The notes beneath the pieces were generated by a model. That model did not search any database. It worked only from the letters and a program-made list of their open reading frames with translations, and was not told where the DNA came from. A program made the translations under genes and the position numbers. A DNA stretch of 6,971 nt from Oscillospiraceae bacterium. Its GTDB lineage: Bacteria > Bacillota_A > Clostridia > Oscillospirales > Oscillospiraceae. Shown piece after piece: positions 1 through 6,971 of the stretch (within the stretch, counting starts at the first letter, position 1; each line of letters begins with the position of its first letter). The stretch lies in assembly GCA_017516785.1 (NCBI GenBank), contig JAFXAV010000046.1, positions 1-6,971 of the forward strand, written 5' to 3'.

Positions 1-5
1 CATTT

Positions 6-81
6 GGATAACCTCCATTGATCTTGTTTGTAAGGGGTTGCCGAACCTTCTTACAACTCTATCATCGGAGGTTTCCTTTTT
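6..81 (+). terminator. Long imperfect hairpin followed by a T tract
   Basis: The outer stem pairs 6-16 with 67-76 (AACCTCC with GGAGGTT, plus flanking GGA/TCC around one bulge). A short TGAT/ATCA stem follows at 19-22 and 61-64. The inner stem pairs 28-34 with 50-56 (TTGTAAG/CTTACAA) and then GGTT with AACC around a GCCG loop at 40-43. Five T follow at 77-81. The shape fits a large Rho-independent terminator for an upstream gene outside the window. It is unusually long for that role, so it could instead be the 3' part of a small structured RNA or a palindromic repeat element. The pairing is seen directly; the function is inferred. Confidence 0.5.
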
Positions 82-106
82 CTACGCATAAGTATAACTT
101 TTTTGC

Positions 107-134
107 ACCACCTGCATAGCAGGTGGTATTCTTT
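107..134 (+). terminator. Perfect 9-bp hairpin, weak terminator or palindromic repeat
   Basis: ACCACCTGC (107-115) pairs perfectly with GCAGGTGGT (119-127) around a 3-nt ATA loop. The tail ATTCTTT is only moderately T-rich, and a run of six T lies on the upstream side, so terminator strength is doubtful. The ACCAC...GTGGT ends resemble hairpins seen at IS200/IS605-type ends and REP-like elements, which is an alternative reading. Confidence 0.45.
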
Positions 135-142
135 AGACAATT

Positions 143-182
143 AAAAGCCTGCAAGCTTCGGTTTGCAGGCTTTTCTTTTTTT
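143..182 (+). terminator. Strong intrinsic terminator with UUCG tetraloop
   Basis: AAAAGCCTGCAA (143-154) pairs with TTGCAGGCTTTT (163-174). A G-U pair and a C-G pair close an extra-stable C(UUCG)G tetraloop at 156-161. The stem runs into CTTTTTTT at 175-182. This is a textbook Rho-independent terminator. It should insulate the spoIIA operon from transcription entering from the left. The paired A/T ends of the stem give it some ability to work on the other strand too. Confidence 0.85.
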
Positions 183-194
183 GCCCTTACGGAT

Positions 195-228
195 TCCGAC
201 GGCAAATCCAAATCCAATTTCCTATACT
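195..228 (+). promoter_or_regulatory. Candidate spoIIA operon promoter with possible Spo0A box
   Basis: TATACT at 223-228 is a fair SigA -10, 31 nt before the spoIIAA start. No -35 is seen at normal spacing. TCCGACG at 195-201, read on the other strand, matches the Spo0A box TGTCGAA at 5 of 7 positions. It would be centred near -37 relative to a start around 235, where Spo0A sits at activated promoters of the spoIIG type. In Bacillus subtilis spoIIA is transcribed by SigH with Spo0A, but no convincing SigH -35/-10 pair was found here. The repeated AAATCC at 204-215 was noted without a known role. This is a weak call. Confidence 0.25.
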
Positions 229-258
229 GAAAACAAAAAATCATAAGGAGGAACAAAC

Positions 259-576
259 ATGCAATTTACCAGTTTTCTGGACAATGGCAAACTTACAGTT
301 GCCCTGACTGGAGAAATAGACCACCACTGCGCCAAGGGATATATCCAGGCCATTGCCGGAAAAATTGAAGCTTATACCCCTGAAATCTGTATCCTGGATT
401 TTTCGGAGGTCAGCTTCGTGGATTCGTCCGGCATCGCCGTGGTAATCAATGCACTTCGGCACATGAAACAAATCGAGGGAGATCTGATGCTCACTGGAAT
501 TGGGAATCAGCCGATGAAGGTTTTCAGAGCTTCAGGCATCGATAAACTGGTTGAAATCAAGGAGGCAGTATCATGA
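259..576 (+). CDS. spoIIAA: Anti-sigma F factor antagonist SpoIIAA
   Basis: This is a STAS-domain protein of 105 aa, slightly shorter than the Bacillus protein of about 117 aa. Unphosphorylated SpoIIAA binds the SpoIIAB-SigF complex and releases SigF. SpoIIAB inactivates it by phosphorylating a serine, and SpoIIE restores it in the forespore. TGEIDHH at residues 17-23 is the typical early STAS strand of this subfamily. FVDSSGIAVV at 53-62 carries the phosphorylation site; by alignment with Bacillus Ser58, the target is Ser56. The start is fixed by AAGGAGG at 245-251, 7 nt before the ATG. Its stop overlaps the spoIIAB start (ATGA at 573-576), so the two should be translationally coupled. The RsbV-type paralogue is the main alternative, but SigF directly downstream makes SpoIIAA the firm call. 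Confidence 0.96.
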   Translation: MQFTSFLDNGKLTVALTGEIDHHCAKGYIQAIAGKIEAYTPEICILDFSEVSFVDSSGIAVVINALRHMKQIEGDLMLTGIGNQPMKVFRASGIDKLVEIKEAVS

Positions 577-1004
577 AATTCGGAAACTATATGATTCTGG
601 AGTTTCCCAGCAAATCCTGTAACGAAGGTTTTGCCCGTTCGGCGGTTGCCTGTTTCGCGGCCCAGATGGATCCAACCCTGGAGGAACTGGGAGATATCCG
701 CACCGCGGTCAGTGAAGCAGTGACCAACTGCATCGTACATGCTTATCCGGATTCTATGGGTTCAATCACCCTTCGGTGCCGGATCCTGAAGGACAATATC
801 CTGGACATCGTCATCAAGGACAAGGGTGTCGGAATTGCAGACCTTGATCAGGCAAAACGCCCCGCATTCACCACCGGCGGCAGCGATCGCAGCGGCATGG
901 GCTTTACCATCATGGAAAGTTTCATGACCAGTCTGGAAGTCAGCTCCAGGCCGGGGAAGGGGACTACTGTACATATGCGACGGAAAATCCGTCAGCGGCA
1001 ATGA
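573..1004 (+). CDS. spoIIAB: Anti-sigma F factor / serine kinase SpoIIAB
   Basis: A GHKL-fold ATPase of 143 aa that binds SigF and holds it inactive in the predivisional cell and mother cell. It also phosphorylates SpoIIAA using ATP. The N box is EAVTNCIVHAY at residues 48-58, with Glu48 (catalytic base) and Asn52 (Mg-ATP contact) matching Bacillus Glu46 and Asn50. The G1 box is DKGVG at 83-87, the G2 box is RSGMGF at 106-111, and GKGTTV lies at 128-133. Arg22 in FARSAVA corresponds to Bacillus Arg20, which contacts SigF and SpoIIAA. Length and motif order are typical. AAGGAGG at 559-565, inside the end of spoIIAA, is 7 nt from the ATG. The gene overlaps both neighbours by 4 nt. All catalytic residues are present, so it should be active. 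Confidence 0.97.
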   Translation: MKFGNYMILEFPSKSCNEGFARSAVACFAAQMDPTLEELGDIRTAVSEAVTNCIVHAYPDSMGSITLRCRILKDNILDIVIKDKGVGIADLDQAKRPAFTTGGSDRSGMGFTIMESFMTSLEVSSRPGKGTTVHMRRKIRQRQ

Positions 1005-1705
1005 GCAGGCTGGAAGAACTGATCCGCCTGGCTCAGTCAGGGGATGAAAGCGCATCGGAAACACTTGTAACAGAGAATGCAGGACTCATCTGGTCCGTTG
1101 CACGGCGATTTACCGGACGGGGAACAGAGATGGACGACCTTTATCAGCTGGGATGTCTTGGCTTTCTTAAAGCAGTGGAAGGGTTCGATCTGCAGTTCGG
1201 TACCCAGTTCTCTACCTATGCGGTACCGAAAATCGCAGGAGAGATCCGAAGATTTCTGCGGGATGATGGGGCAGTGAAAGTCTCCCGCAGCATCAAGGAA
1301 CAGGCAGCCACTATCAAAATCGCCAGAAATCACCTGACCAGCGCGTTGGGCAGGGAACCTACGGTTCTGGAAATCTCCCGGCAGACAGGATTCTCTCCGG
1401 AAGAAATCGCCCTGGCGGAGACCGCCACCGCCGCCACGGAATCCATCCAGCGCGAGACAGGGGAGGAAGGATTCTCCCTGGAAAATGTGCTGACAGATAC
1501 CGAATCGGAGGAAAAGATGGTGGAACGGATTGCCCTGAACCAGGCCATAGAAAAACTGCCGGAACGGGAGAATATGGTCATCAAGCTGCGCTATTTCCAT
1601 GGGCTTACCCAGCAAAGAGTCGCAAAAGTACTGGATGTGAGTCAGGTTCAAGTGTCCCGAATCGAGAAAAAGGCATTGGGACATTTAAAAGAACTTCTGT
1701 CTTGA
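1001..1705 (+). CDS. sigF: RNA polymerase sigma factor SigF (SpoIIAC)
   Basis: A forespore-specific sigma factor of the sigma-70 family, 234 aa, that directs early forespore genes after asymmetric division. Region 2.2 (core binding) is DDLYQLGCLGFLKAVEGFD at 45-63. Regions 2.3-2.4 (melting and -10 recognition) include FSTYAVPKIAGEIRRFLRDDG at 70-90. Region 3 holds GREPTVLEISRQTGFS at 117-132. Region 4.2, the -35-binding helix-turn-helix, spans about 202-233 with SQVQVSRIEKK, the SigF/SigG-type motif. It lacks about 15 N-terminal residues found in the Bacillus protein. The start is the ATGA overlap with the spoIIAB stop. No Shine-Dalgarno is visible before it; a small GACGG/CCGTC hairpin lies at 979-993 instead. 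Translation is therefore probably coupled to spoIIAB. SigG is the closest alternative, but position after SpoIIAA and SpoIIAB identifies SigF. Confidence 0.96.
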   Translation: MSRLEELIRLAQSGDESASETLVTENAGLIWSVARRFTGRGTEMDDLYQLGCLGFLKAVEGFDLQFGTQFSTYAVPKIAGEIRRFLRDDGAVKVSRSIKEQAATIKIARNHLTSALGREPTVLEISRQTGFSPEEIALAETATAATESIQRETGEEGFSLENVLTDTESEEKMVERIALNQAIEKLPERENMVIKLRYFHGLTQQRVAKVLDVSQVQVSRIEKKALGHLKELLS

Positions 1706-1730
1706 TGTTTTCGGCAAAATAAGATAAAAT
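1702..1730 (+). promoter_or_regulatory. SigA-type promoter for pcrA
   Basis: The -35 TTGATG at 1702-1707 matches TTGACA at 4 of 6 positions and overlaps the sigF stop codon. The -10 TAAAAT at 1725-1730 matches TATAAT at 5 of 6 positions. The spacer is exactly 17 bp. Transcription would start near 1737, about 24 nt before the pcrA ATG. This would let pcrA be made in growing cells independently of the sporulation-controlled spoIIA promoter. Confidence 0.65.
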
Positions 1731-1744
1731 AGGAGCATCTTATT
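1718..1744. repeat. 8-bp perfect inverted repeat over the pcrA -10 and start point
   Basis: AATAAGAT (1718-1725) and ATCTTATT (1737-1744) are perfect inverted copies separated by 11 nt. The left arm touches the -10 element, and the right arm begins where transcription should start. That layout suits a repressor operator. It has no T run, so it is not a terminator. It does not resemble the Bacillus LexA box (GAAC-N4-GTTC). In read-through RNA from sigF it could also form a weak AU-rich hairpin. Confidence 0.4.
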
Positions 1745-1777
1745 ATGGATAGGTGTGCCTATGAACGAATCTTATGA
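1745..1777 (+). other. Possible 10-codon upstream ORF overlapping the pcrA start
   Basis: An ATG at 1745 opens a reading frame for MDRCAYERIL that stops at TGA 1775-1777, inside pcrA and out of its frame. GGAG at 1732-1735 lies 9 nt upstream. If pcrA transcription starts near 1737, that GGAG would be outside the main transcript and the ORF would be used only on read-through RNA from sigF. Such short ORFs arise easily by chance. Confidence 0.15.
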
Positions 1778-4205
1778 AGCACGGTTTCTGACCGCAAGAC
1801 GGCAGTATATCGTTTCTCAATTTCAGAACTTAAATAACATGCAGCAGGAAGCTGTTCTGACCACCGAAGGCCCGCTGCTTCTGCTGGCTGGCGCCGGCAG
1901 TGGCAAGACCACGGTGCTCATCAACCGAATCGCCAATATCATGCGCTTCGGCTGCGCCGCGGACAGCTATGAAATCCCCGACACCTTGACGGAAGATGAC
2001 GTGGAGTTTCTGGAAACCATCACCGAGGACTGCTCCGACTTTGACCGACACCGGGCAGACTGGCTCTGCGCCCTGCGCCCCGCCGCCCCCTGGAGCATCA
2101 TTGCCATTACCTTCACAAACAAAGCTGCCAATGAGCTGAAAGAGCGACTTTCTGTCCTGCTGGGCCCCGAGGCCCAGGATATCTGGGCCATGACCTTCCA
2201 TTCCGCCTGCTGCAGGATTCTTCGCCGGGAGATTGAGCGGATGGGTTATTCCAGAAGCTTTACCATCTACGATTCCTCTGATTCCGAGCGGGTAATGAAG
2301 GACATCATCAAGGACATGGGACTGGACGACAAGACTTTCCCCGCCAAGGTGGTGCTTCATGCCATCAGCAAGGAAAAGGACAATCTTACCACTCCTGAAG
2401 AGCTTCTGGAGCGGGCAGAGCAGACCAACGACCTGCGGATTCTCCATATTGCCAAGGCCTATCAGAAGTATCAGGCCCGGCTGAAGGAGAACAATGCACT
2501 GGACTTTGACGACATCATCTGTGTCACTGTAAGGCTTTTGCAGGAGCACGAGGATGTTCGCCGTTACTATCAGCGGAAGTTCCGCTATGTGCTGGTGGAC
2601 GAGTATCAGGATACCAACCATGTCCAGTACCTGCTGACCAGCCTGCTCGCCGGTGGCTATGAGAACATCTGTGTGGTGGGCGACGATGACCAGAGTATCT
2701 ACCGCTTCCGGGGAGCAACCATCGAGAACATCTTAAGCTTTGAGCAGCAGTACCGTGGTGCCCATGTCATCCGTCTGGAGCAGAATTACCGCTCCACCCA
2801 GTCCATTCTGAATGCCGCCAATGCCGTCATCGCCCATAATCTGGGCCGAAAGGGTAAGCGGCTCTGGACCGCCAACGGCAGCGGTGAACCCATCACCATC
2901 TACGAAGCCTTTGATGAAGGCGCGGAAGGCAATTTTGTCGCCGGTCAGATTATTGCCGGCTCAAAGGGCAAGAACTTTAAGGATTACGCCATCCTGTACC
3001 GCACCAACGCCCAGTCCAACGCCATGGAATTTGCCCTGAAGCGCAACGGAATTCCTTACCGGGTCATCGGCGGCATGCGGTTCTTCGACCGGGCAGAAAT
3101 CAAGGATATGCTGTCCTATCTCTGTGTCATCAACAACCGGGCGGATGACCTGCGGCTGAAGCGTATCATCAACAATCCTCCCAGAGGCATCGGTGCCAAG
3201 ACGGTGGAGACTGCTGAACGGCTTTCTCAGGCAGAGAGCAAACCCCTTTACAGTGTGATTTCCGACCCCTATTCCTACGCACCGCTGGAAAAACCTGCCA
3301 TGAAGCTGATGCAGTTCACCTCTCTGATTGAGAGCCTTGCTGAGCTTCTGGATACCGGTATTACTCTGCCTGACTTCTACGATGAGCTTCTCGCCCGCAG
3401 CGGCTATGCGGATATGCTGATTGCCAAACCTACGGAGGAGAACAAGACCAAGCTTGAAAACGTCCGCGAACTGAAATCCAGCATCAATTCCTATGTAGAG
3501 AACGCTGAAACGCCCACTTTGGCAGGATTCCTGGAGGAAATTGCCCTGTATACTGACATTGAACAGTACAATGACTCTGATGATGCGGTGGTCATGATGA
3601 CCATGCATTCCGCCAAGGGTCTGGAATTCCCCCATGTGTTCCTGGTAGGCTTTGAAGACGGCCTGTTCCCCGGTATGCGTGCCATCGGAGACCAGGAGGA
3701 AATGGAAGAAGAGCGGCGGCTTTGCTATGTGGCCATCACCAGAGCAAAGAAAACCCTGACCATCAGCCACGCCAAGCAGCGCATGCTCTACGGCAGGACC
3801 AATGCAGCGCTGAAGTCCCGGTTTCTGAATGAGATTCCCGAGGAATGTGTGGTTCATAAGGGCGGCTTCAAACCCAGATCCGAAACCCCTGCCTACGGTT
3901 CCTATGGCTCCTCCTACGGTGGCTATGGTACGCCCTATCAGCAGCGCAAACCCACTGCCCAGCAGCTTGCCAAAAAGGAGCATATCAAGCGCAGCGAAAC
4001 TTCCAGCCTCATCGGCACCGCGCCCAAGGCTGCATACTTAGACCTCAACAAGGGCGATATGGTGCTTCACGCCGCCTTCGGCAAAGGCATGGTGCTGTCC
4101 GTCATGAAAATGGGCGGCGATGCACTGCTGGAGATTGCCTTTGACGATATCGGCACCAAAAAGCTGATGGCAAAGACCGCTTCCGCTCATATGAAGAAGC
4201 TTTGA
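1761..4205 (+). CDS. pcrA: ATP-dependent DNA helicase PcrA (UvrD/Rep family, SF1A)
   Basis: A 3'-5' SF1 helicase of 814 aa acting in repair, replication-fork clearance and removal of RecA or stalled polymerase. Motifs, numbered from the chosen start: Q motif about 23-32, Walker A AGAGSGKT 43-50, Ia AITFTNKAA 115-123, Walker B VDEYQDTN 279-286, III VVGDDDQSIYRFRGA 305-319, IV RLEQNYRSTQS 338-348, V VMMTMHSAKGLEFPHVFLVG 611-630, VI RRLCYVAITRAKKTL 652-666. The C-terminal Tudor-like domain (about 765-814, GDMVLHAAFGKGMV) is the RNA-polymerase-binding module of PcrA. A Tyr/Gly/Ser-rich linker lies at 712-726. The protein is about 75 aa longer than Bacillus PcrA, largely because of an acidic insertion at about 64-109 between motifs I and Ia. 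The ATG at 1761 is preferred because AGGTG (1751-1755) is 5 nt upstream; a GTG at 1755 would add two residues. Confidence 0.96.
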   Translation: MNESYEARFLTARRQYIVSQFQNLNNMQQEAVLTTEGPLLLLAGAGSGKTTVLINRIANIMRFGCAADSYEIPDTLTEDDVEFLETITEDCSDFDRHRADWLCALRPAAPWSIIAITFTNKAANELKERLSVLLGPEAQDIWAMTFHSACCRILRREIERMGYSRSFTIYDSSDSERVMKDIIKDMGLDDKTFPAKVVLHAISKEKDNLTTPEELLERAEQTNDLRILHIAKAYQKYQARLKENNALDFDDIICVTVRLLQEHEDVRRYYQRKFRYVLVDEYQDTNHVQYLLTSLLAGGYENICVVGDDDQSIYRFRGATIENILSFEQQYRGAHVIRLEQNYRSTQSILNAANAVIAHNLGRKGKRLWTANGSGEPITIYEAFDEGAEGNFVAGQIIAGSKGKNFKDYAILYRTNAQSNAMEFALKRNGIPYRVIGGMRFFDRAEIKDMLSYLCVINNRADDLRLKRIINNPPRGIGAKTVETAERLSQAESKPLYSVISDPYSYAPLEKPAMKLMQFTSLIESLAELLDTGITLPDFYDELLARSGYADMLIAKPTEENKTKLENVRELKSSINSYVENAETPTLAGFLEEIALYTDIEQYNDSDDAVVMMTMHSAKGLEFPHVFLVGFEDGLFPGMRAIGDQEEMEEERRLCYVAITRAKKTLTISHAKQRMLYGRTNAALKSRFLNEIPEECVVHKGGFKPRSETPAYGSYGSSYGGYGTPYQQRKPTAQQLAKKEHIKRSETSSLIGTAPKAAYLDLNKGDMVLHAAFGKGMVLSVMKMGGDALLEIAFDDIGTKKLMAKTASAHMKKL

Positions 4206-4215
4206 TGCATACCCT
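4187..4215 (+). promoter_or_regulatory. Candidate SigE promoter for yunB
   Basis: TCATATG at 4187-4193 matches the SigE -35 KMATATT at 6 of 7 positions. CATACCCT at 4208-4215 matches the -10 CATACAMT at 7 of 8. The spacer is 14 nt, within the 14-15 nt norm. The promoter lies over the last codons and stop of pcrA. Transcription should begin near 4221-4223, immediately before the yunB Shine-Dalgarno. In Bacillus subtilis yunB belongs to the mother-cell SigE regulon, so the location makes biological sense. Continued transcription would also reach ligA. Confidence 0.6.
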
Positions 4216-4227
4216 CCATCCGGAGGG
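4212..4227 (+). promoter_or_regulatory. Hairpin masking the yunB ribosome binding site
   Basis: CCCTCC (4212-4217) pairs perfectly with GGAGGG (4222-4227) around a 4-nt ATCC loop. GGAGGG is the yunB Shine-Dalgarno, 6 nt before the ATG at 4234. GCA (4207-4209) and TGC (4231-4233) could add three outer pairs across an internal loop. No T run follows, so it is not a terminator. In RNA reading through from pcrA the site should be hidden. RNA starting near 4222 would lack the masking strand. Confidence 0.55.
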
Positions 4228-4233
4228 ATGTGC

Positions 4234-6832
<2,599 letters not shown>

Positions 6833-6837
6833 ATCAT

Positions 6838-6859
6838 AACCACTAGTAAACTAGTGGTT
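6838..6859 (+). repeat. Perfect 9-bp palindrome, IS200/REP-like hairpin
   Basis: AACCACTAG (6838-6846) pairs perfectly with CTAGTGGTT (6851-6859) around a TAAA loop, starting 5 nt after the ligA stop. Only three T follow, so it is a poor terminator. AACCACTAG...CTAGTGGTT hairpins are reminiscent of subterminal hairpins of IS200/IS605 elements and REP-type repeats. No transposase is encoded in the remaining 110 nt, so it would be a remnant, a non-autonomous copy or the left edge of an element beyond the window. Confidence 0.4.
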
Positions 6860-6865
6860 TGCTCA

Positions 6866-6906
6866 GCCCCTATAAGGGTCAACACTTGCTGACCCCTAAA
6901 GGGGTC
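6866..6906 (+). repeat. Two tandem related palindromes with alternative pairings
   Basis: CCC TATAA GGG lies at 6868-6878 and GACCCC TAAA GGGGTC at 6891-6906; they look like diverged tandem copies. The inner arms also match each other: GGGTCA (6876-6881) pairs with TGACCC (6890-6895) around an 8-nt loop. Three mutually exclusive hairpins are thus possible, as in an attenuator. No T tract follows directly; the next one is after the hairpin at 6937. Confidence 0.45.
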
Positions 6907-6936
6907 TTGAAGGCGACTATCGCATCACTATTACAG

Positions 6937-6965
6937 GCAGCCACTAAAAGTGGCTGCTTGTTTTT
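6937..6965 (+). terminator. Intrinsic terminator downstream of ligA
   Basis: GCAGCCACT (6937-6945, first base G) pairs perfectly with AGTGGCTGC (6949-6957) around an AAA loop. G-U and A-U pairs can extend it outward by two. TTGTTTTT follows at 6958-6965. This is the first convincing terminator after ligA, 105 nt past its stop, and should end the pcrA-yunB-ligA transcript. The 6907-6936 stretch before it holds only a small GCGA/TCGC stem at 6913-6923. Confidence 0.75.
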
Positions 6966-6971
6966 GCCTTA

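Noticed and set aside
188..216. SigH promoter starting at GGATT (191-195)
   Set aside because: The -35 match is partial and there is no GAAT-type -10 at the required spacing.
62..256. 64-aa open frame on the - strand in the spoIIA upstream region
   Set aside because: It runs through the two hairpins and the strong terminator, has low-complexity composition and no recognisable motif.
1037..1684. 215-aa open frame on the - strand opposite sigF
   Set aside because: Covers the intact sigF gene; composition and lack of motifs mark it as a shadow frame.
1755..1760. GTG at 1755 as the pcrA start
   Set aside because: It overlaps the AGGTG that serves the ATG at 1761; only two residues differ.
2961..3983. 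340-aa open frame on the - strand opposite pcrA
   Set aside because: Shadow of the conserved pcrA helicase motifs; no recognisable domain and no plausible separate function.
4228..4233. ATG at 4228 as the yunB start
   Set aside because: It directly abuts GGAGGG, leaving no spacing for initiation; the in-frame ATG at 4234 has 6 nt.
6838..6906. CRISPR-like or tandem repeat array
   Set aside because: The palindromes differ in sequence, there are no regular spacers and no cas genes.

Overview
The window looks like chromosomal core DNA from an endospore-forming Bacillota of the class Clostridia. The evidence is a complete spoIIA operon, a YunB-type sporulation protein, strong AAGGAGG ribosome binding sites, and AT-rich intergenic DNA with U-tract terminators around moderately GC-rich genes. 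A long acidic insertion in PcrA suggests the Oscillospiraceae/Ruminococcaceae side of Clostridia; that placement is from memory of the family, not from a search.

Layout, all genes on the + strand. Positions 1-182 are non-coding: a long imperfect hairpin with a T tract, a perfect 9-bp hairpin, and a strong terminator with a C(UUCG)G loop. Together they close off whatever lies upstream. Positions 183-258 are the leader of the spoIIA operon. spoIIAA (259-576), spoIIAB (573-1004) and sigF (1001-1705) overlap by 4 nt at each junction. They encode the anti-anti-sigma factor, the anti-sigma kinase and the forespore sigma factor. A good SigA-type promoter overlaps the end of sigF and drives pcrA (1761-4205, DNA helicase). 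yunB (4234-4857, membrane-anchored sporulation protein) follows after 28 nt. ligA (4859-6832, NAD-dependent DNA ligase) starts 1 nt after the yunB stop. Positions 6833-6971 are non-coding: an IS200/REP-like palindrome, two tandem palindromes able to form alternative hairpins, and a final terminator.

How it fits together. No terminator was seen between 183 and 6937, so spoIIA-pcrA-yunB-ligA could be one read-through unit with internal promoters. SpoIIAA, SpoIIAB and SigF form the partner-switching module that confines SigF activity to the forespore. PcrA and LigA are housekeeping replication/repair enzymes that often sit next to each other. yunB, a SigE-regulon gene in Bacillus subtilis, is wedged between them.

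The most interesting signal is at 4187-4234. A near-consensus SigE promoter (TCATATG, 14 nt, CATACCCT) sits at the very end of pcrA. Its -10 element overlaps a CCCTCC that can pair with the yunB Shine-Dalgarno GGAGGG. Read-through mRNA from pcrA would carry the masking strand, whereas a SigE transcript would be expected to start just after it. This predicts that yunB is translated only from its own sporulation transcript, and it can be tested. No mobile gene, CRISPR array, tRNA, rRNA or defence system was found.
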